Assembly: GCF_000495475.1 (NCBI RefSeq)
Contig: NZ_ASGZ01000070.1
Span: 62,001 to 126,000 of the forward strand
Origin: Candidatus Halobonum tyrrellensis G22
GTDB taxonomy: Archaea; Halobacteriota; Halobacteria; Halobacteriales; Haloferacaceae
DNA length: 64,000 bases
Direction: 5' to 3'
The translations under genes were made by a program, and so were the position numbers. The notes below the pieces were generated by a model. That model did not search any database and was not told the DNA's origin. It was given only the letters and a program-made list of their open reading frames with translations. Numbering within the stretch: position 1 is the stretch's first letter; every line of letters begins with the position of its first letter. This document shows positions 51,927 to 61,008 of this stretch, in pieces.

Positions 51927-54900
51927 GTGAGGTTCTACGTTCCGGAATGGGATGACGCAGTTGACGCCCATTACGACTTCGAGCATGACGAACTCTCTAC
52001 CCTTAGTCGTAAGAAACGCGAATTAGATTACGTCTGGGATATCTTCGATCGCGAGACGACCCCCATCGATGGTGTCCTCATTTCACGTGAGAAGGTAGAG
52101 GAGACACGCCGAAAACGGGAGCGTCTGTTAGAGCATGGGGTCTACGATGACCCAGTTTTGTCGATTCCCGAATGGCTTCCTACTATCAGTGACTGTGGCG
52201 CGTGGGGCTACAAGTCGCTCCCGTTTCCGCCGTATGGCAACGCCGAGATGCTCGACTTCTACGAGCAACTTGACGTCTCCGTGGGGGTCACGATCGACCA
52301 TCTTGTCTTAGGCTCGGGGAAGGACAAAGGTCGGCTGTACCTCGACAAGCGAGCCTTCCACAACGACTTCCAGCGCTCTGACATTCCCGACAAGATCACC
52401 GAATCAGTGGAGGTGATGGACGACGAGTGGAAAGACCGATGGCCTGCTTACACTGCTGAGCACGAGCCTTCCCTCTGGACGGTTGTCGGCAAGGCGATCG
52501 ACCTTCAGGTAGACGACGAACTCCGCACGGTCAGGCCGAACACGACGACGAAAATTGAGCTCCAGGAGGAGCGACCTGTCGAGCTAAGAATAGACTATGA
52601 GCGACAGGTTCAATTCCGAATTCATACTGGTGACCAAGTCCATGTAGACAGGGAATCAGCCGAGTCGATCGATATCTCCCCTGGTTCGGTTACAACGGTA
52701 ACACTCGACCCTGACGAGGTCATCGAATTCGTTTCGGATACAGATGCATCGGTTCGGCTTGAGCCGGAGTCCGATTCCTGCATCACCCTCTCTCCGGGAT
52801 ACGAGGTTGGGATAGAGGTTGGAGGTAAGAAAACAGCGGAGTTGGAGGTCGGTACGGACTCTCCAGCGACGCTTGCTCTCACTGCAGACACGCCTGTTCA
52901 GCTCCAGTCCCCCAAGAGTCAGACGACAACGCTTGATCCTGGTGTGACAACAGAGGTGTCTCTCGAAGGGGATTCCATAGTAACGTTTCACGCAGAGGGT
53001 GATGCAGAGATTACAATTGGAACGGACTCACGCGTGGACCTCCAAACCAACGCTGAGCCATACGTCCAATCCCTCCAGGCCGATGATTTCGAGGGAAATG
53101 TAGATCAGATCCTTGAGCGTCTTACTGACGACCCACGGGCGGTCTACCGTCAAGACGACAAGCAATTCCGCTATGATTTGACGCTTCGGAACGCGAAGGA
53201 GATGTACGCCCTGTACGAAGACAGCGACTATCCATTCCGACTCATGGTGGCTGTTCAGGGGTGGACAGCCGAATCATACGTCAATGCGACTGAGCGCGTT
53301 CTGCAACTTGGCTATGACTACGTTGGCATTGGAGGAGTTGCCGGCAGTCCGATCCATGAGGTACGGAAGATCGTCAAGGAGATCGGAAAGACGATAGGGA
53401 GGTTCGAGCGACGCCATGGGACTCGCGTTGATCCACACGTATTCGGGTTCGCGAAATCAGATGCGTTTGAAACAATCGGACGGTCAGGCGTAGCGAGTTT
53501 CGATAGTGCGAGCATGCTGCGTTCGGCATGGACTGGTGACGGCAATTATCGACTGAGTGCGGATGAGCGGTATGACGCGATCCGGGTCCGCTATCCGAAA
53601 ACCGGTGCAGATCTTTCTGATGCCGTAGAGACGGCCCTTCGAGGTCGAGAACTTCTCGAAGCGCTTCGGGCGTACGACGCACGCGAATCGATTCCAGCTG
53701 CCCTCCGAGAGTGGGAAGCGACTGCAAACAAGATCCTCCCCGCAACAGTAGAGTATCTCCAAGAGCACCGGCACGATGAGAAGTTCAACGAGAGTACGCT
53801 GCGTGACGTCGAAGACGCGTTTCGAGAGGACTTCGAATACGCACGAAAGCTGCGGGCCTATTTCAGCAAAGAGCTTCGAGGCGAACTCGTCAGGAACCTC
53901 AGAGAGGACAGTACTGCCGAGCCTCTTCCGTTCGACCACTACACAGATCTCCTTGGAACCGCCGCCGAAGAATTCACACGGTTCCCCCAGATGGAAGCGA
54001 TTCTAGAATGCGAAGCGAAGAAAAAGAACGGAATGGACCGCTATCAGCAGTTTTGGTTCATGCTCCAGGATTATGCGATCTGGAGCGGCGACGAAGACCT
54101 CCTTGACGCGTATCAGAAGACGGTCAAAATACGACCCTGGGAACGATGCGAGTGTCCAATCTGTGATACGCATGGAGTGGAGGTGTGCATCTTCCGGGGG
54201 AATGACCGAAACCGTCGGCGTGGATTCCACAATACGCGTAAGTTCTACGACGAATTCGATGAGGCCCTCCCGAAGACACTAGTGGCTATGCGCGGATCGG
54301 TCTCGTTCAAGGACTACGATTCTGTAGAAGCATATCTCAAACACGAAGCCCCTGAGTTCTGGAATGCGGTTCACGACCTCCCAGTTACCGAGGTAGGAGT
54401 TTTTGATGCGAACGGAGTTTACGAGTGGGCATCAGATACACCGGAATCGATCTCCTTTGCTCCGGGAGAGATGGCGGAGACCCTCAGCCAGTATCTCTCT
54501 CGCTATCAGCAGTTCTATCTATACGACCCAGCAGACGGCGTTGATGATCAGGTTATCAATGAACTCAGCAGGTGTGAGACAACTACGTTCACACAGCCTG
54601 AGGAGCTCCGCACTTCAGCTCTGCAAGGGTTTGGCGAGAATTATTCCATCGGGGCGGATTTCCTTCCTCACTCACCAACCTTCGAAACGGAGGACGGACT
54701 CGATATACTCATCATCGACCAATGCTCCGGCTCAAAATACACTCCTGAGGGGACTACCGTCTTCGAAGAAGACGAACTGAACGCGTACACCAAGGAAGAA
54801 CTGCTTGACCAAGATAACGCGAGGGGAGTCGAAGCGGCAGATCTCTATACAGGCCGTCAACAAGAGGCGATTTCCCAAGCGGTACGAACGCTTCGAGCAG

Positions 54901-55403
54901 ATGGCCACTCTGTGGAGCGTCATTTCATCAGCGCAGGGTTTGGTTTGGTTGGCGAGTCGGAGAAGATCCCTCCATACGAGATGACATTTAGCGGGATGCG
55001 GATGAACAAGGTCCGTCAACGGTCCAGTCGCCTCAATATCAAACCGGATCTCGAGAGGTTGTTACGAAAGTCGAACCCCGATATTGTCTTTTTCGCACTT
55101 GGAAAGAAGTACTACGCGAGTATTGACATCGACGAGCTCGTACAGGAACTAAAGCCAAACCAGATAGGGGTTGTCTTTAATCGAGAACTGGCCGACGATC
55201 AGTTCGAGAATATTGTCTCCGTGCCCGCTCGGCTTGAGGATGCTAAGCGTCACGGAACGATCGTTATCGGGCTGAAGGGGCTCTATTTAGAGAACTTCGC
55301 CAAATATCTCTCTGAAGTAGAAGCGGTAGATACAGAATTGATCGACAAGTTGTGTCGGCACATCGAGGAGGAGCCGATGCAAGCGGGGATCGGGAACTTC
55401 TAG
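51927..55403 (+). CDS. dpdA: long DpdA-type transglycosylase with beta-rich insertion and C-terminal DUF6884
   Basis: The protein has 1158 aa from GTG 51927. TIM-barrel features of the TGT/DpdA superfamily: ISDCGAWGYKSLPF with D89, VGVTIDHLVLG, GIGGVAGSP, HVFGFAKSDAF and SFDSASMLRSAW with candidate nucleophile D526. The zinc site CECPIC...GFHNT has C741, C743, C746 and H768. The enzyme should exchange guanine for a 7-deazaguanine in DNA. Residues about 185-385 are a beta-rich, acidic insertion of repeating short strands (TTTLDPGVTTEVSLEGD). Residues about 935-1140 form a DUF6884 domain (IIDQCSGSKYTPEG, then FISAGFGLV and FFALGKKYY). Substrate assignment is inferred from context. Confidence 0.85.
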   Translation: MRFYVPEWDDAVDAHYDFEHDELSTLSRKKRELDYVWDIFDRETTPIDGVLISREKVEETRRKRERLLEHGVYDDPVLSIPEWLPTISDCGAWGYKSLPFPPYGNAEMLDFYEQLDVSVGVTIDHLVLGSGKDKGRLYLDKRAFHNDFQRSDIPDKITESVEVMDDEWKDRWPAYTAEHEPSLWTVVGKAIDLQVDDELRTVRPNTTTKIELQEERPVELRIDYERQVQFRIHTGDQVHVDRESAESIDISPGSVTTVTLDPDEVIEFVSDTDASVRLEPESDSCITLSPGYEVGIEVGGKKTAELEVGTDSPATLALTADTPVQLQSPKSQTTTLDPGVTTEVSLEGDSIVTFHAEGDAEITIGTDSRVDLQTNAEPYVQSLQADDFEGNVDQILERLTDDPRAVYRQDDKQFRYDLTLRNAKEMYALYEDSDYPFRLMVAVQGWTAESYVNATERVLQLGYDYVGIGGVAGSPIHEVRKIVKEIGKTIGRFERRHGTRVDPHVFGFAKSDAFETIGRSGVASFDSASMLRSAWTGDGNYRLSADERYDAIRVRYPKTGADLSDAVETALRGRELLEALRAYDARESIPAALREWEATANKILPATVEYLQEHRHDEKFNESTLRDVEDAFREDFEYARKLRAYFSKELRGELVRNLREDSTAEPLPFDHYTDLLGTAAEEFTRFPQMEAILECEAKKKNGMDRYQQFWFMLQDYAIWSGDEDLLDAYQKTVKIRPWERCECPICDTHGVEVCIFRGNDRNRRRGFHNTRKFYDEFDEALPKTLVAMRGSVSFKDYDSVEAYLKHEAPEFWNAVHDLPVTEVGVFDANGVYEWASDTPESISFAPGEMAETLSQYLSRYQQFYLYDPADGVDDQVINELSRCETTTFTQPEELRTSALQGFGENYSIGADFLPHSPTFETEDGLDILIIDQCSGSKYTPEGTTVFEEDELNAYTKEELLDQDNARGVEAADLYTGRQQEAISQAVRTLRADGHSVERHFISAGFGLVGESEKIPPYEMTFSGMRMNKVRQRSSRLNIKPDLERLLRKSNPDIVFFALGKKYYASIDIDELVQELKPNQIGVVFNRELADDQFENIVSVPARLEDAKRHGTIVIGLKGLYLENFAKYLSEVEAVDTELIDKLCRHIEEEPMQAGIGNF

Positions 55404-55685
55404 TTAGGAATCCTGGGAGAGAAGTTGTTCTAGCAGCCCAATTATACGGAGACACTCTCTTCCTCGCTTAGTGATCTCATAGCGGACATCTCGCGAATGA
55501 TGCTCATACCGGTCGACAAGACTGTGTTCACGAAGAAGGTCAAGAGAGTCTGCGACTGTATCGCTTGAAGAGTCAACTCGTTGTTCGATCGCTGAGTAGT
55601 TCAACTCTCCAGCCGTCTCTAATAGTTCGAGTATCTCGAGGGTGCGCCTTCGTCCGACGAGTTCGCGCACGGCCTCGGAAACCAT
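55404..55685 (-). CDS. winged-helix transcriptional regulator
   Basis: The protein has 93 aa from ATG 55683-55685. wHTH core: LVGRRRTLEILELLETAG, then AIEQRVDSSSDTVADSLDLL (recognition helix) and a wing YEHHSRDVRYEITKRG. This is the HxlR/PadR/ArsR-like haloarchaeal type. Its stop abuts the transglycosylase stop. It is the obvious candidate to bind the queD/dpdA inverted repeat, though that is inference from proximity. Confidence 0.8.
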   Translation of the reverse strand: MVSEAVRELVGRRRTLEILELLETAGELNYSAIEQRVDSSSDTVADSLDLLREHSLVDRYEHHSRDVRYEITKRGRECLRIIGLLEQLLSQDS

Positions 55686-55796
55686 TACTCCGTTCCTCTA
55701 ACTCTTCAATTATAGGGGCTCTGGTTTTGATGTGACCAGTTAGCTTTGCTGAAGCGAAGCTTTAGATGCGAGCCCAGCTAACCGGAGCACGTCGGG

Positions 55797-56831
55797 ATGT
55801 TGTTCAGACAACGATCGCTCGAAACGCCACACGGGACCCTACAAACCCCCGTCCTATTCCCGGTAAGCAATATCGGGACGCGTTCGAGTGACAATACACC
55901 GGAGTATACCGAGAGTATTCCAGACCTGTCTACAGCGATGGTCAACGGACGGGCCATCAGAAGACGGGACCCACAATGGCAACGATTGCTTGAGGGGGCA
56001 TCGCTCCGAGAAGAGATGGATGTGTCACCCGAAACAATCATATTCGCCGATAGCGGGGGTTTCGGGTTTCAGCAGAATACGGTTGACACTACCCCAGAGG
56101 AAACTCTTGAGACCCAACGGCAAATCGACGCCGACATCTTTGGGACAGTCGATATCCCTCTCTCTCGCGACAATAGACAGGCGGAAAATCAGCGTCGGAT
56201 CGGTAAGAGTATCGAGTACGCTTTAGAGGCAAGTGATCGCCACGATGGCGATGAGGCCCTCATCGCAAGTGTACACGGATACGATCCCGAGACGGTTCGG
56301 AACACCATCCGGCATCTCGAACGGAAAGGGGACTTCGACGGATACGCTGTTGGGAGTCTCGTTCCAATCCGGACTGCATATGAAAAAGTAACAAAGATAA
56401 TACTTGCTGCCCGTAGAGCGACGGACAAACACCTCCACGTCTATGGATTGGGAGGACTGAACTATCAGCCACTCCTTCTGTATTTAGGTGTTGATAGTTT
56501 CGACTCGTCGTCATTTATCAAAAGTGCGGGGAAACGAAATTACCTGATTCCCGGATTCGGTGGTGAACCCCTCAAGAATATCGACGAGCTCTCACATCTC
56601 CCCTGTGCATGTCCTGTTTGCAGTAGGCGGTCGTTCGAAGCGATACGGAATGACCGTGACCTCTTAACTCGGCATAACATGTGGGCGCTTGCGCTCGAAT
56701 TGCGGCGCTTTCGCTACATGGCTGCCGCCGACGTAGAGTTGGAGGCGTACCTCGACCTGCGATTCCAGGCAAACCGTGAAACCAAGCGAGCGTATCGACT
56801 TGCGAAACAGCAAGTCCGGAGGCTCGCATGA
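55797..56831 (+). CDS. short TGT-family transglycosylase
   Basis: The protein has 344 aa from ATG 55797. TGT motifs: FADSGGFGFQ with D85 (base-binding Asp), ASVHGYD, AVGSLVPIRTAYEKV, HVYGLGGLNYQP, GVDSFDSSSF with D236 as candidate nucleophile. The zinc site is CACPVC (C270, C272, C275) with H293 in HNMW. It is shorter than archaeal tRNA ArcTGT and lacks the C-terminal PUA domains used for tRNA, which favours a DNA substrate. It lies 110 bp after the regulator and overlaps the next gene by 4 bases. A second transglycosylase beside the long one suggests a division of labour. Confidence 0.85.
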   Translation: MLFRQRSLETPHGTLQTPVLFPVSNIGTRSSDNTPEYTESIPDLSTAMVNGRAIRRRDPQWQRLLEGASLREEMDVSPETIIFADSGGFGFQQNTVDTTPEETLETQRQIDADIFGTVDIPLSRDNRQAENQRRIGKSIEYALEASDRHDGDEALIASVHGYDPETVRNTIRHLERKGDFDGYAVGSLVPIRTAYEKVTKIILAARRATDKHLHVYGLGGLNYQPLLLYLGVDSFDSSSFIKSAGKRNYLIPGFGGEPLKNIDELSHLPCACPVCSRRSFEAIRNDRDLLTRHNMWALALELRRFRYMAAADVELEAYLDLRFQANRETKRAYRLAKQQVRRLA

Positions 56832-57706
56832 GCGACGATAGGGCCACAGTTCGGCCGATTACTCTCGCGCGATTGGTTGAAACAGCGTATGTTTGTCAGT
56901 CAGAGGCCTATTCGACCACTGATATTGAGGAACGATTGGATGTGAGTCACCGTAGAGCTCGTTCAGTCCTCCTTGAAGCACTTCGAATTGGTCTCCTGGA
57001 CGGATCAGACGATGCATACACCACTACAGGTACAGGGAGTTCGTTCGTTGACGCAACGACTGCCCAGAACTGGTCACAGGTCAACTCTATCCTTGAATCC
57101 GGGAGTCCTCATTACGCGATGTTCTTGGACGTTGTGAGAGAGATAGGACCTGCACGTCTTGAAACAGTTCTTGACGCATTAGAGAGGAACGCAGAACCCT
57201 CATCCTATACGTACAACCAAGCGAGTGTCGAAGTACTCGGTGATTGGGCTGAGCGGTTGGAGACAGTCCAACGCAATGCGTTCACCGGCGAATACTACTA
57301 TCCGACTGAGAATAAGCAGTTAGCGGACTTCGCCGAAATACTCCTCGGCACACTCGACGACTTGGAGGAGACCACTGGCGCTGGAATGCGTCAACGCTAT
57401 CTGTCGATCCCCGAGGTGAGGGAGACGTTCTGTGCCCACCAGCAGATTTCTCGAGAAACGTTCGACCGAGCACTAGAAACACTCGCTCAACAGAACGTAG
57501 GAAGACTCGAACTCTCCGGTGCACCAATGGATACGAGCGCAAAAGAGGCGAGCTACGGGATCAAGGAGATCGCCCTTGCTGACGGTGATGAACTCGTCTC
57601 CACCTCACAGTCGACAGACAAGGTAATGCAAGGAGTCGAACAGTACGGTAAACAGTACTACTACCTCACCATCCACGACCGCAACCTGACCTACGACCAT
57701 GAGTAA
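56828..57706 (+). CDS. HTH-containing partner of the AAA+ ATPase
   Basis: The protein has 292 aa, its start overlapping the TGT stop as ATGA. N-terminal winged helix (TTDIEERLDVSHRRARSVLL), a central helical domain, and a second HTH-like segment (CAHQQISRETFDRALETLA). The tail YYYLTIHDRNLTYDHE overlaps the ATPase start by 8 bases. It may recognise DNA and load the ATPase; similar small HTH-ATPase pairs occur in multi-gene defence loci. Exact family not recognised. Confidence 0.72.
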   Translation: MSDDRATVRPITLARLVETAYVCQSEAYSTTDIEERLDVSHRRARSVLLEALRIGLLDGSDDAYTTTGTGSSFVDATTAQNWSQVNSILESGSPHYAMFLDVVREIGPARLETVLDALERNAEPSSYTYNQASVEVLGDWAERLETVQRNAFTGEYYYPTENKQLADFAEILLGTLDDLEETTGAGMRQRYLSIPEVRETFCAHQQISRETFDRALETLAQQNVGRLELSGAPMDTSAKEASYGIKEIALADGDELVSTSQSTDKVMQGVEQYGKQYYYLTIHDRNLTYDHE

Positions 57707-58865
57707 CAACTTCACCATCAGCGACGAGCAGCGCGATTACGAGGAGTTTGGCCTCTCAGAGAATCCGTTCCCGTACAGTCCCGTTCCAAACGACGCCCCA
57801 CGCGTGTACTGCGGGCAGGAACAAGTCACAAACCGCATCAGCGATACAGTCTCATCAGTCCTCAGTACTGGGAAATCGAAGCATCTCGTCGTTACAGGGA
57901 AGTATGGCAACGGAAAGTCTCACACTCTCAAATACACACGGTCACTCGTTCGAGACCGAGACGATGTGCTCGTTGGGTATGTGGCTCAGCCTGGTAACGG
58001 TTTCATCGATATGTATCACGAGTTCATTTACGACGTCGGATTCGACCGATTCCAGACTCTGAGCTACGAGTTCCTCGCCGAAATCACTCGGTCTGAACTG
58101 GAGAAGAATCCGATGAGTGCGAGCTCAATGGAGTCTCTCATTGACGAAGGAGAGGTACTCTTGTCTGATCTGGTTCCTGCTGCGATCCAACGGCTGAGCG
58201 ACGTGACGAAGTTCGCGGACTTCGCGCGAGCGATCGTTCATCTCGTTTACGAAGATACCAAACTCTACGCGTGGCAGTGGCTCACCGCGGAGGGCCTTCG
58301 CTACGAGCAGCGAAAGGAAATGGAGATCCACAGCGCAATTGACGATGACACCAGCGCCGTTCGGGCATTCACGGCACTAAAAAATATGCTTCTGGAGTTG
58401 GGGTATACTGGCGTGTTTATGTTCGTCGACGAGTTCGAGCGGATCGCTCAGCTATCACCCAAAGACGAACAAGCGACCCTCAACAGCGTCCGCCACCTAA
58501 TGGACCAGAATAGTCGCGGCCTATGTATCCTATTCGCGTGTGCACCGGAGGTATGGCAGGGAATCATGAGCGAATATCATGCGTTCTCCGAGCGGATCGG
58601 ACAGGAAGTCGCTCTCCAACCCCTTACAGAGGAGAAGATACAGCGACTTGTCGAGGATTACCTCGAACTCGCGAGAGAGAGCGGGAACGCAGATGGGATC
58701 GATCCGTTCACAGAATCTGGTTTGCAGACAGTTCTCCAGCGGTCGCAGGGAAACATCAGACAGATCCTGAGCATCTGTAGCCGCGTGCTGGATGAAGCAG
58801 CTGACAATCAGCGGGAGAAGCCGATCGGAGAGGAAAAAGTAATAGAAACGATCGAGAGCATGTGA
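57699..58865 (+). CDS. AAA+ ATPase (Orc1/Cdc6- or BrxD-like)
   Basis: The protein has 388 aa from ATG 57699. It begins with an FGLSENPFPYSPVPNDA recruiting segment. Walker A is GKYGNGKSHT (about residues 66-75). Walker B is FMFVDEFERI (about 246-255), with sensor-like LCILFACAPEVW. A C-terminal helical lid with QGNIRQILSICSRVL is like Orc1/Cdc6 and BREX-type ATPases. It is the last gene of the transglycosylase operon. I infer a DNA-remodelling or complex-loading motor coupled to base exchange; a replication role is less likely because no origin repeats flank it. Confidence 0.82.
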   Translation: MSNNFTISDEQRDYEEFGLSENPFPYSPVPNDAPRVYCGQEQVTNRISDTVSSVLSTGKSKHLVVTGKYGNGKSHTLKYTRSLVRDRDDVLVGYVAQPGNGFIDMYHEFIYDVGFDRFQTLSYEFLAEITRSELEKNPMSASSMESLIDEGEVLLSDLVPAAIQRLSDVTKFADFARAIVHLVYEDTKLYAWQWLTAEGLRYEQRKEMEIHSAIDDDTSAVRAFTALKNMLLELGYTGVFMFVDEFERIAQLSPKDEQATLNSVRHLMDQNSRGLCILFACAPEVWQGIMSEYHAFSERIGQEVALQPLTEEKIQRLVEDYLELARESGNADGIDPFTESGLQTVLQRSQGNIRQILSICSRVLDEAADNQREKPIGEEKVIETIESM

Positions 58866-58870
58866 CCTAA

Positions 58871-60592
58871 CTAAGAGAAATCCCAAATATCTACCGCTAT
58901 ATCAGCTAATTCTTCTGATCGAGTCTCAATAGTATCTGTATTCCACTTGGTATAGTTCGATCGAACATTAGCAGTCATTTGGAAATCGGATAGTTTGTAC
59001 TGATCACGTTTCTGCTGGAATGGGTTTGCACTTGCCTTTTCGTTTAGGCTTTCTTCTAGTAAAGTGAGATTGCCAATTCTATTTCGGTATTGGTTTTCAT
59101 ATTCAGCCTTGCTAATATTCAGAACAGATTTCCAGGTCTCATATTTGTCAGCAGAAAGAGCAGACTGGGGGGCAATATGCTCTATATCGACTGACGCTCG
59201 ATCATACGTCTTCCCACCACCTGTTGAATAATGTTCTCTTTCAATAGTATCCAATATATATCTAGTCATCGAATTCTGCTTGAAAGCTGAACTTGAGAAC
59301 TTAGCTCTAAATTCATCATCCGTAGGAGCCTCGTCTTTAAGCCGGTCTCTGATCTTCTCAACAGGTTCCGCCTCTTCGAATGCTGTTGAGCATAGATCAG
59401 AAAAGATCCGGTCGAGAGAAGCACCAGTAGTGAGGTCGCCAACTCGCCACCGGGTCATAAAGGATTCTAAGAGCTTTAAAACATCTAATAGTTCTGTAGA
59501 GTCATCGAACTCTTCAATGGAGCGGAGAATAAGAGTCCGGGAATGAGAGGACTGAATGTCATTTAAGTTTCGAATACGAGAATTGACCTTCTTTGATTGT
59601 TTTCCGCCGTAAATGTCAATTGAGCTATTTATTATCCCCATATATACGTCAGATACATCCACCATTTCATCTATATATTCGTAAATCTCTATACCTTCTT
59701 TCTCTAGATCAGATCTTATTATGCTACTGAAAGTGTCGTATAGTTTTCTTGAAGAAACATTACTGGGGACATCTGGCTTTGCTCTAGACATTATAAAATG
59801 ACGGAAAAACCTATTTGGATGGTTAAGCTCGTGGACTACATTTTCTAACAGATATTCCCATTGTTCTCGGATGTTTATATACTCTGAGCTGGTGCTTCCT
59901 CCATATTTCTCGGTTGCTGTCTGAAGGAGAGCATTTTTCATAAGATCGACTGCTGACAACTCCATTCCGCGGTTGTTTAGTGTCTCAAAAAGGCGGAACG
60001 CAGAACCTGCGTCATTGCATTGTACGACTACAATCGTCATTTGGTTTGAAAGCTTTCTTCTAAGCTCGTCTAACTCTTTAGTCCCACAATCAGATAACTT
60101 ATCTTCGAAAAATTCTAATCCCGCAAGCAATCTTGAATCGTTATCAATTGCATTCTCTCGCCCTTCAAGGATATTCTCATAGTCCTGTCCATCATACTGA
60201 CTAAGGGATAATTTAGAATGCTTTTCATTTCTATCATCTCTCTCATAGAGATACTCTGTATCAATCAGTTCTCCAATACCGTTTGCATCTCCAGTTTCCT
60301 TATATCTTGATCGCATAGCGCATAGAAGGAGTGAGATAGTCGTAAGTCGCTGTTGACCATCCACGACTTCAAGTTTATTTAATCTACTAAATCCGGTTTC
60401 ATTCTTTATCAGCACAATCGATCCGAGGAAATGAGTATCATTTTCGCCAATAGAATTAAGATCTGTCCAGAAGTCTATCCACTGTTCCTTTTTCCAAGAA
60501 TAGGGCCGCTGGTAATCTGGGACAGTATATGTGCTCTTATCTGAAAAAGCATTTTGAACCGTACTTTCTGACGCGTCTATTTCCATACTCAT
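58871..60592 (-). CDS. GmrSD-like DUF262/DUF1524 protein
   Basis: ATG 60590-60592 gives 573 aa (a GTG lies 18 bases upstream). The DUF262 domain shows VPDYQRPYSWKKEQW and VVDGQQRLTTISLL, the NTP-hydrolysing ParB/Srx-like core. The C-terminal DUF1524 nuclease has DIEHIAPQSAL (HNH-type His) and GNLTLLEESLN. This two-in-one plan is that of type IV restriction enzymes acting on modified DNA. The gene is far more AT-rich than the modification operon and faces it tail to tail 5 bases apart, so it was probably acquired separately. Target modification unknown. Confidence 0.87.
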   Translation of the reverse strand: MSMEIDASESTVQNAFSDKSTYTVPDYQRPYSWKKEQWIDFWTDLNSIGENDTHFLGSIVLIKNETGFSRLNKLEVVDGQQRLTTISLLLCAMRSRYKETGDANGIGELIDTEYLYERDDRNEKHSKLSLSQYDGQDYENILEGRENAIDNDSRLLAGLEFFEDKLSDCGTKELDELRRKLSNQMTIVVVQCNDAGSAFRLFETLNNRGMELSAVDLMKNALLQTATEKYGGSTSSEYINIREQWEYLLENVVHELNHPNRFFRHFIMSRAKPDVPSNVSSRKLYDTFSSIIRSDLEKEGIEIYEYIDEMVDVSDVYMGIINSSIDIYGGKQSKKVNSRIRNLNDIQSSHSRTLILRSIEEFDDSTELLDVLKLLESFMTRWRVGDLTTGASLDRIFSDLCSTAFEEAEPVEKIRDRLKDEAPTDDEFRAKFSSSAFKQNSMTRYILDTIEREHYSTGGGKTYDRASVDIEHIAPQSALSADKYETWKSVLNISKAEYENQYRNRIGNLTLLEESLNEKASANPFQQKRDQYKLSDFQMTANVRSNYTKWNTDTIETRSEELADIAVDIWDFS

Positions 60593-61008
60593 GATGAGTT
60601 TGTTTGGCACCTCCCCGATAATATATCGTTCGATTTACAGACGTAACCCTCTCGCTATCGTCGTACTCAAAGTCCGGTGCAGTGCAGTAGAGACCCGAAA
60701 CGAAACTAAATCATTAGCAGATATATCATTCTGAAAGTGGATGCACACGATCTAGAAGAGTCAATAAAAATAGATTAAGACGCGAGTCGTGCCGCTCGTC
60801 AACGGCGCCGACCCGTGGAAGGGACGGTGGATCGAATCCTGTACGGCGAACTCGCCGAGGCGTTCGGCGTTCCACCGGAGCGACTCACGGAGGCTGATCC
60901 CGAGGAGTAGCGCTGCGTGGCGCGGTCATCCCGGGTCACGCCGGCCGGCCCGTTCAAGTCAGGCGCGAGACCTCTCCCCCATACGGCGCGGGGGCAGGAA
61001 AGCAACCC
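60593..61008 (+). other. gap with a gene remnant and a C5/G5 hairpin
   Basis: The first 180 bases are AT-rich and probably hold the promoter of the GmrSD-like gene. From about 60816 one frame reads TVDRILYGELAEAFGVPPERL to a stop at 60907-60909, the tail of a lost gene. CCCCC-ATACGGCGC-GGGGG (60976-60994) precedes ATG 61009 by 14 bases and resembles the leader stem-loops, without TTTATC. Confidence 0.4.

Noticed and set aside
57699-58865. Orc1/Cdc6 replication initiator with a nearby origin
   Set aside because: The ATPase is locked in the transglycosylase operon and I saw no clustered origin-type repeats next to it, so a replication role is not supported.
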